From Pirellulales bacterium (GTDB taxonomy: Bacteria > Planctomycetota > Planctomycetia > Pirellulales > JANQPP01), in the NCBI GenBank assembly GCA_028289405.1, contig JANQPP010000190.1, forward strand, positions 20,937 to 84,936: a stretch of DNA of 64,000 nucleotides. Direction: 5' to 3'. How positions within the stretch are numbered: position 1 is the stretch's first letter; every line of letters begins with the position of its first letter. The notes below the pieces were generated by a model. The model was not told the origin of the DNA and made no database searches. It worked only from the letters and a program-made list of their open reading frames with translations. Shown one piece after another: positions 17,825 through 26,934 of this stretch. Position numbers and translations under genes: made by a program.

Positions 17825-19006
17825 TCAGGTGGACACATTCCTCGCCGCGAATAATTCTTGCAGGCACTCTAGCAGCGTGGTGATTTGTCTGGCCGTATTG
17901 AATGGCCCCGTGCTCACGCGGACCGTGCCGCCACGAGCAATGGTCCCCAGAGCTTCGTGCATCCGCGGCGCGCAATGCAGTCCGGAGCGGACCTGAATGC
18001 GGGCGGCGCTATCGAGCAGGATAGCCATCTCCTGCGGTTCGATACCCTCCACCGAGAAACTCGTCACGCCCACGCGTTGCTCCGAATGTGGGGGGCCATA
18101 TACCTGAATACCGGAAATTTCCGAGAGGCCCTCGACAAGTTGCGCGGTTAACGCTTGTTCGTGTTGACGCAGAGAATCGATTCCCCGTTCCGCGATGAAT
18201 CGCACGCCGGCCCCCAATCCGACGATGCCCGGCACGTTGAGATTGCCTGATTCGAATTTGTGGGGAAGCGCGTCCGGCTGGGTGTCATTTTCGCTTTGCG
18301 TCCCTGTTCCGCCGAATCGTGAGGGCAGCACATCTTTCGCCATTTCTGGCCGCAAGTAAAGGAATCCCGTGCCTAGCGGCCCCAGGAGTCCTTTGTGTCC
18401 CGAAGCGGCCAGAAAATCGACGGGGACTTGCCGTACATCCCACTCCACATGGCCGATTGACTGGGCGGCATCCACGAGCAATGCCACACCGGCTTCCCGC
18501 GCGATTTGGGAAATCGCCTCGACGGGCTGTAGCGCTCCGGTCACGTTCGAGGCATGAGACAGGGCGATGAGCCGCGTTTGAGGCCGTAAAGCTCGGCGAA
18601 TATCTTCCGGATCGACGGTGCCTGGTATGTCACATTCCACGTAGGAGACCATGACGTCGCGAGATTCTCGCAAAAACCGCAACGGGCGGAGCACGGAATT
18701 ATGCTCGACGACTGAAGTGACGACGTGATCACCCGGACGAACGTACCCCAGCAGTGCCATGTTCAGCGCGTCCGTGCCATTGCAAGTGAACACGATATGC
18801 TCGGCTTGGGGAGCATGGATCAGTTGGGCGAGGGCGCGCCGCGTGCCGGAGATCAGATTTTCCACCTCCAGCGCATCCGCGTAGGCGGCGCGTCCGGCAG
18901 GAGCCCCTAGGCGGCGCTGATAGTCGTCGACCGCCTGATAAACGGCTTCCGGTTTGGGCCAACTCGTCGCGGCGTTGTCGAAGTAAATGCGGTCCGGTTT
19001 CGTCAT
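17825..19006 (-). CDS. Cysteine desulfurase family protein (class V aminotransferase)
   Basis: 393 aa PLP enzyme of the NifS/IscS/SufS type. Start motif YFDNAATSWPKP, His101 in EHNS, Asp in LLVDAAQSIGH, PLP lysine Lys205 in SGHKGLLGP, and catalytic Cys345 in RSGLHCAP close to the C-terminus. RSGLHCAP is the short-loop group II (SufS/CsdA) style. It would mobilise sulphur from cysteine as a persulfide. Its gene starts 24 bases after moaA, suggesting that it supplies the sulphur eventually placed on MoaD or the cofactor (inference). No scaffold gene (SufU/IscU) adjoins it. Confidence 0.93.
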   Translation of the reverse strand: MTKPDRIYFDNAATSWPKPEAVYQAVDDYQRRLGAPAGRAAYADALEVENLISGTRRALAQLIHAPQAEHIVFTCNGTDALNMALLGYVRPGDHVVTSVVEHNSVLRPLRFLRESRDVMVSYVECDIPGTVDPEDIRRALRPQTRLIALSHASNVTGALQPVEAISQIAREAGVALLVDAAQSIGHVEWDVRQVPVDFLAASGHKGLLGPLGTGFLYLRPEMAKDVLPSRFGGTGTQSENDTQPDALPHKFESGNLNVPGIVGLGAGVRFIAERGIDSLRQHEQALTAQLVEGLSEISGIQVYGPPHSEQRVGVTSFSVEGIEPQEMAILLDSAARIQVRSGLHCAPRMHEALGTIARGGTVRVSTGPFNTARQITTLLECLQELFAARNVST

Positions 19007-19030
19007 GATTCACGCTGGCGAGTCGCGGTC

Positions 19031-20038
19031 TCAGCCGCCAATTTGGTACATGGCCCGCTCTGGCTTGATGAAATCGGGTGTGTCGATGCCATGTCCGATC
19101 TTCTTTTCCCGGACGCAATCCCGGACCAGGCCGATCAATTCTTCGTCCGTGGCACCGCCGCGCAGGAGAGCCCGGGCATCCCATTCCGCGGTGGAAAAAA
19201 GACAGTTACGGACTTGGCCTTCAGCGGTAATCCGCAGACGGTTGCAATCATGACAGAAAGGCTGCGAGATCGGATTAATGAAGCCGATGCGGCCGCGTCC
19301 ATCGATGAATTGGTAGTCCCGCGCGGGCTGGCTTGGGTCGGCAACCGGGAGCGGCTCCAGTGGTCCAAACTCTGCTTCGAGCAGCCGGCGAATCTCCGAG
19401 CCTTCCAAAACCTGTTCCGTCTGCCAACGATTTTCCGCGTCGAGCGGCATGAATTCGATAAAACGCAGCTCCAGGGCATGTTGGCGGGCAAACGCTCCTA
19501 GGGGCACGACTTCCGCTTCGGTCAATCCTCGGATGGCCACGGCGTTGAGCCGAATCTTGTCGAAACCGGCTTCTTGCGCCGCGAATATCCCATCCAGTAC
19601 GCGTTCCAGCCCTTCACGGCGGGCAATCGCGCGAAACGTCTCTTCACTCAGCCCGTCCAGGCTGATGTTTACCCGTTGCAGGCCGGCTTCCCGTAACTCG
19701 CGAGCCTGTTCCGCCAGCAAGATGCCATTGGTGGTCAAAGCCAAGTCTTCAATTCCAGGAATTTGGGACAAGCTGCGTACCAATCCCGCCAAGTCCTGCC
19801 GCACCAAGGGTTCCCCTCCGGTGAGGCGTAATTTGTGGATGCCGACACGGGCCAGGGCGCGGACAAACCGCGTGATCTCCTCGAAAGTAAGGATTTCCTC
19901 CCGAGGCTTGAAACGAATGTTTTCATTGGGCATGCAATAGAAGCAGCGGATATTACAGCGATCCGTCACGCTGATCCGCAGATTGCCATGCACGCGGCCA
20001 AAGCGGTCGACCAATGGAGCGAAAGTATCATTAATCAT
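19031..20038 (-). CDS. moaA: GTP 3',8-cyclase MoaA
   Basis: 335 aa radical-SAM enzyme, first step of molybdopterin synthesis (GTP to 3',8-cyclo-GTP). N-terminal cluster Cys28-x3-Cys32-x2-Cys35 in DRCNIRCFYC, LRLTGGEPLVR, the C-terminal cluster in HDCNRLRITAEGQVRNCLFS, and the terminal Gly-Gly that is inserted into the active site. The chosen ATG overlaps the end of moaE by eight bases (translational coupling); the track start 16 codons earlier lies inside moaE. The usual partner moaC is not in the window. Confidence 0.97.
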   Translation of the reverse strand: MINDTFAPLVDRFGRVHGNLRISVTDRCNIRCFYCMPNENIRFKPREEILTFEEITRFVRALARVGIHKLRLTGGEPLVRQDLAGLVRSLSQIPGIEDLALTTNGILLAEQARELREAGLQRVNISLDGLSEETFRAIARREGLERVLDGIFAAQEAGFDKIRLNAVAIRGLTEAEVVPLGAFARQHALELRFIEFMPLDAENRWQTEQVLEGSEIRRLLEAEFGPLEPLPVADPSQPARDYQFIDGRGRIGFINPISQPFCHDCNRLRITAEGQVRNCLFSTAEWDARALLRGGATDEELIGLVRDCVREKKIGHGIDTPDFIKPERAMYQIGG

Positions 20039-20474
20039 GGGCGGTGTGCTCTTTGGCTGCTGGTATTCCAGGATGAACCCATTCACTGGTCCCGTCGGCC
20101 CAATTCTCTTTTTTCCAGATGGGTACCACTTCCTTCAAGGTATCGATCAGCCATTTTCCCGCCTCGAAGGCGGCTTGGCGATGAGGGCTGCTCACCGCGA
20201 CAGCCACGCTTGCCTCCCCCAGGGGCACATGCCCTAGCCGGTGCACGATCGCGCATTCCACCAGAGACCATCGACTTCGCGCCTCTTCCTCCAACTGCCG
20301 CAGTTTCGAACGGGCCATCTCCGGATAGCATTCGTAATCCAATGAAGCCGTTTGGCGCCCTGCGGTGAATTCCCGCGTGGTCCCGAGAAATAACACCACC
20401 GCGCCTGCAGCGGGGGACGAAACGTGTCGCAAAACGGCGGCCTCGTCAATGGGCCGTTCTACCAACTCAATCAT
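20031..20474 (-). CDS. moaE: Molybdopterin synthase catalytic subunit MoaE
   Basis: 147 aa. With MoaD it converts precursor Z (cPMP) to molybdopterin. Family blocks: GAVVLFLGTTREFTAG, LDYECYPEMA, IVHRLGHVPLGEASVAVAVSSPHR, FEAGKWLIDTLKEVVPIWKKE (active-site lysine) and the end EWVHPG. It overlaps moaA by eight bases and lies 109 bases after moaD. Confidence 0.97.
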   Translation of the reverse strand: MIELVERPIDEAAVLRHVSSPAAGAVVLFLGTTREFTAGRQTASLDYECYPEMARSKLRQLEEEARSRWSLVECAIVHRLGHVPLGEASVAVAVSSPHRQAAFEAGKWLIDTLKEVVPIWKKENWADGTSEWVHPGIPAAKEHTAHD

Positions 20475-20583
20475 CTGGCAACTCTTCGTTGGAGCAAATC
20501 TCGCTAAATCGCGGCGGTGATAACGCTTAATTGGGCTTTATGACCGCGGTGCCGGAGAGGCAACCCTTCCGTGAAGGCGGGCA

Positions 20584-20829
20584 CTAACCGCCGCTAACGG
20601 GAGGAATACAAGCCAACTCGGCCCCTTCTGGAACCACGGCTTCAGGCGCCGCGAATTCCTGATTCAAGGCCACTTGCGTGCGGGCCAACACTTCCCGCAC
20701 GGATGGATAGCGCTCGGCGAGCGTATGTTTCATTTGGGCCACCGTCGTGCCGGGAGGCAAATCCAATTCGACACATGCTTCTCCCATCATTTCCTTCAAC
20801 GCGGCAAACATCTGGACGCGAACTTTCAC
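20584..20829 (-). CDS. moaD: Molybdopterin synthase sulphur carrier subunit MoaD
   Basis: 81 aa ubiquitin-fold protein ending in PPVSGG, the Gly-Gly tail that is adenylated by MoeB and converted to a thiocarboxylate. Starts MKVRVQMFAALKE and has LPPGTTVAQM, as in the family. It overlaps the upstream oxidoreductase stop by four bases (ATGA). moeB is not in the window. Confidence 0.95.
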   Translation of the reverse strand: MKVRVQMFAALKEMMGEACVELDLPPGTTVAQMKHTLAERYPSVREVLARTQVALNQEFAAPEAVVPEGAELACIPPVSGG

Positions 20830-23762
20830 GTGATCGTTAACTCTTGGCTACGCGTGGTGAGCAGGGACGCCAGTTCTGGTTTTAGCCCGTAAGACAGGGC
20901 AAGTAACTTCAGGGGATGGATGGTCGGTTTCGAGGTCCCTTGCTCCATCTGGATCTTGCACGCGGTGCATTCGGTAGTTCCGACCTGGACGGAGGGTTGC
21001 CGTAACTCGGAGATTAGCCCCCAGCCAGCCCGGAGGCTGGTACGATAATTTTCACGTTTCAATCCAAACACGCCCGCCATCCCGGAACAGCCCTTTTCAA
21101 TCCGATTCACGCGTAGTTCGGGGATGAGCCGTAACAAACCCTCTCCCGGTACTCCCGACCCCAACGCCCTGACGTGGCAAGGCAGATGATAGCCGGCTAC
21201 CAGATTGAGCGGCCTCAAATCCCGTGACAGTTTTCCGTTTTGGTGAAGCCGCCAAAGATACGTACACGCCTCGGTGGTGTGCTCCGCGACTAACCGGGCT
21301 TCCTGATCACCGAGCAACTGAGGGTATTCGTGCTTCAGGCATATCGCCGCCGAAGGTTCCGAGACGATAATATCATAACCTTGCCGCACGGCGTCAGCCA
21401 ATAATGCCACGTTCTTGGCGGCCATCTTACGGGCTGGTTCGACCAACCCTTGGGAAATCATGGACATTCCCGAGGGAAGCTGTTTCGGATGGACATACAC
21501 CGCGATGCCGTGGTGTTCCAAAATGGAAACCAAGGATTCGGCCAGCGGCGGGTCGAAGTAGTTGGCCTGCAAGTCGAGGAAGTAGAGAACTTTGCTTCCG
21601 CTCCGCCGGGTGGGCCGCGTCAAACGTTGCCGCGCCGCGAGGCTCAGATAACTGCGATTGGCGAATCGAGGGAGCTTCCGCGCCGGCGCGAGCCATAGCA
21701 GCCTGCCCAAGGCCAGCCGCCCGATACGGTGGCCGATCAGCCAATTGCTGAGCGAGGGCAATTGGCTTCCCCAAGCAGATAACAGATCGAGCCGTGCCAG
21801 CAGCCAATCACTAAAGGACAATCCGTGCGTTGCCACGTAGGCGGCTTTGGCTTCCAACATGAGCTTGGGAATGTTCACGCCCGCCGGACACTCGACCCGG
21901 CACATGTGACAGTGGACGCATAAATCCGCCACATTTTTCATCTCGCCTTGGGAAACCACATCCGGTTCCAGCCGCCCCGATAGAATCCCCCGCATCAAAT
22001 TCGCTTTGGCACGGGGAGACGCTTCCTCGGCGGATGTGATGTGGAAAACAGGGCACATACGGGCGTCCCCTTTCTGCACCCGGCAGGTTCCACAGCCATT
22101 GCAACTCTGCGTGGAGTCGGCAAGTTCCCGGGAATCCCAATGGAGTTGCAACGAGATCTTTGGAGTGGTTTCCCCGTTCCGATCCGGCGGCATCCGTAGC
22201 GACATTTCTAGTGGCCGTGCCGTGTCACTGACGACTTTCCCGGGATTCAAAATATTGTGTGGATCAAAGATCCGTTTGATTTCCCGAAACGTTTCAAATA
22301 AGGGACCATATTGTTTTTGCAGAAACCGCGTGCGGCTCAGCCCGTCGCCGTGTTCTCCGCTAATCGTTCCGCCGCTTTGAAGTACGATCGAGTACAATTC
22401 CTCCGCCAGATTTTGGGCCGAGGTGACTTCCTCCGGACGGGACAAATCGACCATCGGGCGAAGATGGATTTGGCCGTGTCCCGCATGGGCAAATAAGGTG
22501 GCGATGATCTGCCGCCGTTTCAGCAAATTTTGGACATCGACCAAAAATTCCGGAAGGGCTTCCGGCGGCACGGCCACGTCCTCCACGAAAGGAACGGGCC
22601 GGGAAAATCCCTTCATGCCATGCAGCACCGCCACCACCCGGCGGGCCAACTGCCAATAAAGTTCCACCTCCTCCGGTTCCATGGTATGGCGTGTCTCGAA
22701 TGACCCTTCGGACCGGCGAACACAATCCGTGATCTCCCACAGTGTGTCCCGCAAAGCCAGGGGATCGTCTCCCTGAATCTCCACCATGAGCGCCGCTTCC
22801 GCGCCGTTGGGAATCACGATGTGGTAAAGAGGTTCGGCTTCCATGGCCAAACGGAGATGCCGGCGGTCGATCAGGTCGCACGCCGAGGGGCCAAAGGAAA
22901 CCACCGCTTGCACGGCCTGAGCTGCCTTTTCCAGGCGATCGAAAAACAACAGAGCCACACCACGCCGCGATGACACACGCTGCAAACCCACTTCGATTTC
23001 CGTGATCAGGGCCAACGTGCCTTCGGACCCGCAGAGAAGTTTGGGCAAGTCGATCCATTCGCCATCCAGCACGCCGTCCAACTGGTAGCCCGCCGTGTTC
23101 ACCAGGGATCGTGGCCGATGCCGCAGCCAATCCTCGGAGGATCTTTCGAGGGTGGATTTGACCTTCCCTCCCAATTCCCGCCGTAAAGTAGCGTCCGTGG
23201 AATTTCCCTGGATATCGGAGACCTTTTCCCGGCGTAACCGAAGCCGGCGGCCAGATGCCAGAACGACTTCCAATCCCCGAACATGGTGACGTGCCGACCC
23301 ATATTTCAACCAGCGGCTGCCGGAAGCATCGACCGAAACCACGCCTCCCATGGTGGTGACCGGACTCATGGCCGGGTCGGGGCCGAAAATTTTCCCTTGG
23401 GGAGCCAGTTGGCGGTTGAGGTGGGCATGGACCACGCCTGGCTGGACCCGTGCCGTGTCGCCACTCACGCCCACGACGCGCCGCATGTATTTGGAAAAAT
23501 CGATCACCAGGCCGGTGCCCAGCGATCCTCCGGCCAACCCGGTGCCGGCCCCGCGGGCATGGAGTGGAATCTGGTGCTCGGCGGCGTACTGCACGCAAGA
23601 GACAACATCCGCCGCGTGTCGGGGCCGGACCACGCCCAGGGGTGGAACCTCGTGGAGGCTCGCGTCGGTGGAATACATCTGCATGAAGACGTCGTCGCAG
23701 CGAATATCCCCCGCCAGCAGGCCCCGCAGATCATCCTGGATTTTTTGTCGATCGGGATCCAT
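20826..23762 (-). CDS. FAD-linked oxidase / Fe-S oxidoreductase fusion (D-lactate/glycolate dehydrogenase-like)
   Basis: 978 aa single-chain fusion of a GlcD-like and a GlpC/LldE-like half. FAD_binding_4 at about 35-220 with PLHARGAGTGLAGGSLG and DASGSRWLKYGSARHHVRG; FAD-oxidase C domain to about 520, ending AGHGQIHLRP, SGEHGDGLSR and FDPHNILNPGKV. Then two 4Fe-4S motifs, CNGCGTC...MCP and CVHCHMCRVECPAG, and a C-terminal CCG region with YHLPCHVRALGSG, EKGCSGMAG and CTACKIQMEQG. It would oxidise a 2-hydroxyacid (D-lactate, glycolate or similar) and pass electrons through Fe-S clusters to a membrane acceptor. First gene of the apparent moaD-moaE-moaA run, although it does not itself use molybdenum cofactor. 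Confidence 0.93.
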   Translation of the reverse strand: MDPDRQKIQDDLRGLLAGDIRCDDVFMQMYSTDASLHEVPPLGVVRPRHAADVVSCVQYAAEHQIPLHARGAGTGLAGGSLGTGLVIDFSKYMRRVVGVSGDTARVQPGVVHAHLNRQLAPQGKIFGPDPAMSPVTTMGGVVSVDASGSRWLKYGSARHHVRGLEVVLASGRRLRLRREKVSDIQGNSTDATLRRELGGKVKSTLERSSEDWLRHRPRSLVNTAGYQLDGVLDGEWIDLPKLLCGSEGTLALITEIEVGLQRVSSRRGVALLFFDRLEKAAQAVQAVVSFGPSACDLIDRRHLRLAMEAEPLYHIVIPNGAEAALMVEIQGDDPLALRDTLWEITDCVRRSEGSFETRHTMEPEEVELYWQLARRVVAVLHGMKGFSRPVPFVEDVAVPPEALPEFLVDVQNLLKRRQIIATLFAHAGHGQIHLRPMVDLSRPEEVTSAQNLAEELYSIVLQSGGTISGEHGDGLSRTRFLQKQYGPLFETFREIKRIFDPHNILNPGKVVSDTARPLEMSLRMPPDRNGETTPKISLQLHWDSRELADSTQSCNGCGTCRVQKGDARMCPVFHITSAEEASPRAKANLMRGILSGRLEPDVVSQGEMKNVADLCVHCHMCRVECPAGVNIPKLMLEAKAAYVATHGLSFSDWLLARLDLLSAWGSQLPSLSNWLIGHRIGRLALGRLLWLAPARKLPRFANRSYLSLAARQRLTRPTRRSGSKVLYFLDLQANYFDPPLAESLVSILEHHGIAVYVHPKQLPSGMSMISQGLVEPARKMAAKNVALLADAVRQGYDIIVSEPSAAICLKHEYPQLLGDQEARLVAEHTTEACTYLWRLHQNGKLSRDLRPLNLVAGYHLPCHVRALGSGVPGEGLLRLIPELRVNRIEKGCSGMAGVFGLKRENYRTSLRAGWGLISELRQPSVQVGTTECTACKIQMEQGTSKPTIHPLKLLALSYGLKPELASLLTTRSQELTIT

Positions 23763-23922
23763 GCTTTTGCCGCAATACGAGGCATGATCGCACGATAACG
23801 CTTAGGCCGTTTCGCCAGTTGGGGCTTGCTACTCTCTAGAAATCGAATAGCGCCTCGCCGTGGCAGCCCATTCACCAGGCAACGGAGTTCCAACGTTCAG
23901 AGTGGTCCGGCGTCCAACACCG

Positions 23923-24399
23923 TCACGTGGAACGCTTCGTGGACAAGCGGGCAGCTTCTTGGCGATACTTTTCATGCGTTGACAGGTCAAATGGCCGGTG
24001 CTCTTCTTTGTCTTCGACAAATCGGTACGCGGCACTACATCGATAGCACACCAGCGCTTCTCCCATGGAGAAATACAGCAACACATCGACAAGTGCCGTG
24101 GCTGCTAGGATACCAAAGGCCAAATAGATGCGGTATTGGAGCCAGGCGATCATGCTGGCCAGCAGCGCCACCACGACCAAGCCCACACCCACTCGCTGCG
24201 GAAAGTCTTTCCGCACGAATAGATCCGGGCTTTGACAGACCAGGCAACGACGCAGTCTCTCTCCTTCCAGCGATCCCGGTGAAATCTGAATCTCTTGTCC
24301 GCAGTTGGGACACGGCAGCGCTTTGGTGGCTGCGGAAACGTCGAGCCGTTGGGCGTGTTCGCATGCAGGGCAGGCGAAAGTCACGTTAACATCACGCAT
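23923..24399 (-). CDS. Zinc-ribbon membrane protein
   Basis: 158 aa from the ATG giving MRDVNVTFACPACEHAQ. Two zinc-ribbon-like Cys pairs (CPACEH and CPNCGQEI) at 10-35, a further CLVCQ, two adjacent transmembrane helices (VGLVVVALLASMIAWLQY and FGILAATALVDVLLYF), then a CYRCSAAYRFV pair and a charged tail ending near RHQEA-type sequence. No function known. The 404-codon ORF in the track runs upstream across the neighbouring membrane-protein gene in another frame; that part is a shadow. It follows the membrane-protein gene by 101 bases. Confidence 0.8.
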   Translation of the reverse strand: MRDVNVTFACPACEHAQRLDVSAATKALPCPNCGQEIQISPGSLEGERLRRCLVCQSPDLFVRKDFPQRVGVGLVVVALLASMIAWLQYRIYLAFGILAATALVDVLLYFSMGEALVCYRCSAAYRFVEDKEEHRPFDLSTHEKYRQEAARLSTKRST

Positions 24400-24500
24400 C
24401 GCGGAAAACCGCCTTTTTTGCCATCGAAAAATTCGGAAAGATGCAGCCAGAATGTGCCGCCTGAAGCAAGCACGAAACGTGGCCTCCCGAAAATTACTGC

Positions 24501-25247
24501 TCACGCGGCAAGCACACTGCCCGCCAGTTCTCCCAAAAACGTAAAGATGACCCCCACGTAGAGTACTCCCGTGGCACTTTGTGTGTTGGGGATGCGCAAA
24601 ATCCGCCATACGAAGAAGGCCACCCCAGCGGTCCCCAGCAGGCCCGCTCCCCAGCGAACCGCCAACAGCAGGGCATCGAAGAATCCAACTTGAATTCCTA
24701 CGGAGAGATTCGGCCAGGTTTCGCCCGCCGCGGTCACGCTTCTCGCGACGACGGCAAACGCCATCAGCAGCACGAGCCGCTTGAGCGGTCTCAGATTCAT
24801 CCCCGGCGAATTCAGATACCAGTGTCCCAGGAACATCGCTGCCAGCGTACTCCCCAACAGCAAGCCGCCAGTGACGTGCGCCGCGGCCGCGAGCCACGCC
24901 TCCGTCGTTGTAAACGACATCGAACTGTTGCCCGGAATCTGCATCAGCGTGAACAGGGAAAACACGGAGATGGCAGCCAACAATTTTCGACCGGCTCCCG
25001 CGATCTCGTAGAGCCATACCGCCGATGCCACGTAACTCAAAACCGAGAGGACCAATGCCCAGGGCCAGAAGAGCAGGTCCGGAAAACCCCAGGCCACCAT
25101 CCCCAGCAATACGGCGATGCCGAGCAAGACATAGCAATGCACGCGAAAGTAACCGGCGGGCACTTGATCCGCTGGCACGAGCGCCATGGCCAAACTCAAC
25201 CCCAACAGCACTCGCAAGGCAAATTCAATCAGGATTTCCAATCCCAC
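24501..25247 (-). CDS. Polytopic membrane protein of unknown function
   Basis: 248 aa with about seven or eight hydrophobic helices (ALRVLLGLSLAMAL, YVLLGIAVLLGMVAWG, WALVLSVLSYVASAVWLY, LLAAISVFSLFTLM, VTGGLLLGSTLAAMFLG, LVLLMAFAVVA, LLGTAGVAFFVWRIL, LYVGVIFTFLGELAGSVLAA). The motif TGGLLLGSTLAAMFLGHWYL with its His in a membrane helix recalls heme- or quinone-associated integral proteins, but no family can be named. GTG start. It precedes the zinc-ribbon membrane protein, so the two may be co-transcribed. Confidence 0.8.
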   Translation of the reverse strand: MGLEILIEFALRVLLGLSLAMALVPADQVPAGYFRVHCYVLLGIAVLLGMVAWGFPDLLFWPWALVLSVLSYVASAVWLYEIAGAGRKLLAAISVFSLFTLMQIPGNSSMSFTTTEAWLAAAAHVTGGLLLGSTLAAMFLGHWYLNSPGMNLRPLKRLVLLMAFAVVARSVTAAGETWPNLSVGIQVGFFDALLLAVRWGAGLLGTAGVAFFVWRILRIPNTQSATGVLYVGVIFTFLGELAGSVLAA

Positions 25248-25306
25248 CTTTACCGCCGTTTTCCGCTACTAAGATCAGTTTTTTTGTCACCGAGAAACTA
25301 CAGCCG

Positions 25307-25951
25307 CTAGATCGAGCGTTTGTTCCCATAAATGAGGTTCATTACCTCGGAGCGGCTCGAAAGGTGCGAACGGAAGAGTCCCTTCATGGCGGAAGTGACA
25401 CAAAGGCTGCCCGGCTTGCGGATTCCGCGAATGGTCATGCAAGTATGTTCCGCCTCGATCACCACGGCCACGCCCTTGGCATGCAACTCTTCCACCAACG
25501 CCGTGGCGATCGTCTCGGTCATCCGCTCCTGGACTTGGGGACGGCGGCTCACGACCTCCACCACGCGGCCCAGCTTGCTTAGCCCCACCACGCGGCCATT
25601 GGGCACATAGGCGATGTGCGCCTTGCCCAAAAAAGGGAGCATATGGTGTTCACACATGCTATGAAAGCTGATGTCCTTTACGAGCACCATTTCGTCATAT
25701 TCTTCCGTGAAGAACTTCTGCAAGTGTGTCCGGGGCTCCTGCCGGAGTCCAGAAAACATCTCCGCGTACATCCGAGCTACCCGGGCGGGCGTCTCCAAGA
25801 GTCCTTCCCGGTCGGGATCCTCGCCCACGGCGAGCAAAATCTCACGCACGGCCCGTTCGATGCGGGCATGATCTACTTCGAAAGAAGCTGCCTCATCCGC
25901 AGCTTCCCGAGAACAAGCTTCGATATCTACAGCCATCGCACCATCAATCAT
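25307..25951 (-). CDS. folE: GTP cyclohydrolase I FolE
   Basis: 214 aa, type IA enzyme converting GTP to 7,8-dihydroneopterin triphosphate for folate. Zinc and active-site residues are in [12 protein letters not shown] and [17 protein letters not shown]; also [23 protein letters not shown] and the end SRSEVMNLI. The N-terminus is slightly extended; a second possible start is the ATG five codons in. It is transcribed away from the EEP gene. Confidence 0.97.
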   Translation of the reverse strand: MIDGAMAVDIEACSREAADEAASFEVDHARIERAVREILLAVGEDPDREGLLETPARVARMYAEMFSGLRQEPRTHLQKFFTEEYDEMVLVKDISFHSMCEHHMLPFLGKAHIAYVPNGRVVGLSKLGRVVEVVSRRPQVQERMTETIATALVEELHAKGVAVVIEAEHTCMTIRGIRKPGSLCVTSAMKGLFRSHLSSRSEVMNLIYGNKRSI

Positions 25952-26177
25952 CTTTTGCAGGGAGCAGAAAAGCGCGCCGCATTGTTCAACCGTTTCTCCA
26001 GAGAACGGCTTCGTGATGTCTTTTACGACGTATCATTTGTGGCAACCATCGGAAGGCCCCCATTTTGAGATACCTTCCCGTCGCTTATTATTTCCGTTCG
26101 CGGACGAAATGGCGAGCCGCTGGACACGACTTTCCGAGAATTCGCATCTTTCCTGTTTCGTTTTCAGCCGCAATCTC

Positions 26178-26918
26178 GTGATATTTCGCCTGGTTAGCTA
26201 CAACATCCACAAAGGGATCGGCGGCGTTGACCGCCGCTATCGCCCCGACCGGATCATCGAGACGCTGCGTCACTACGCTGGCGATGTAGTCCTCCTACAA
26301 GAGGTCGACGATGGTGTGCCCCGGTCACGGCACCACCGGCAGGTGGATTATCTGGGCGATGCCCTGGAAATGCCCCATCGGGCGTATCAGCGTAACGTCA
26401 AATTGCGACATGGCCATTACGGCAACGCGATTCTGAGCCGCTGGCCCTTGCATGAGATCCATGAAATCGATCTCACAATCCGCTGGAAGAAACGCCGCGG
26501 CGCCCTGGTGGTCCGGCTCGACCTCTCCGAGCGGCGTGCCGCTTGCAGTTTGAATATTGTGAACGTGCATCTCGGGCTCGCGGGTTTCGAGCGGGCTATT
26601 CAGATTCGCCGGATCCTCGCCGACATGGCGCTAGAGCGATTGGCCGAAAAAGGACCGCTGATCGTAGCGGGCGATTTCAATGATGGCGGAGACCGGCTCG
26701 GGACCCGCTGGCTCCTGCCTGCCGGCTTCGAGGCAGGCTTGGGGAAGGTCCGCACGTTTCCCGCCGTGCTGCCGGTGCGGCCCTTGGACCGCATCTTCTA
26801 CCGTGGCGACCTGCGGCTGCTGCGCGGCTTCGCCGGACATACCAAACTGGCCCGCCAAGCGTCCGACCATCTCCCCGTGGTGGCCGAATTCGAGTTACCT
26901 CCCCATCGACACCACTGA
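26178..26918 (+). CDS. Endonuclease/exonuclease/phosphatase (EEP) family protein
   Basis: 246 aa from a GTG giving MIFRLVSYNIHKG, which is where the EEP fold begins (Asn-His/Lys motif in SYNIHKGIGG). Metal Glu is in LLQEVDDGV, later catalytic motifs IVNVHLGL, VAGDFNDGGD, and the closing SDHLPVVAEFEL. Members hydrolyse phosphodiester or phosphomonoester bonds in DNA, lipids or small molecules; the specificity is not predictable. The track ORF extends 55 codons upstream into sequence with no family similarity. The ribosome site for the GTG is weak, so the start is uncertain. Confidence 0.85.
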   Translation: MIFRLVSYNIHKGIGGVDRRYRPDRIIETLRHYAGDVVLLQEVDDGVPRSRHHRQVDYLGDALEMPHRAYQRNVKLRHGHYGNAILSRWPLHEIHEIDLTIRWKKRRGALVVRLDLSERRAACSLNIVNVHLGLAGFERAIQIRRILADMALERLAEKGPLIVAGDFNDGGDRLGTRWLLPAGFEAGLGKVRTFPAVLPVRPLDRIFYRGDLRLLRGFAGHTKLARQASDHLPVVAEFELPPHRHH

Positions 26919-26934
26919 GAGAAATATCTCGGGA

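Noticed and set aside
17259-17996. Plus-strand ORF of 245 codons
   Set aside because: Starts inside a terminator hairpin and lies antisense to ykgJ-like and desulfurase genes.
24400-25137. N-terminal two-thirds of the 404-codon minus-strand ORF
   Set aside because: Overlaps the genuine membrane protein (24501-25247) in a different frame; only the zinc-ribbon part from 24399 is coding.
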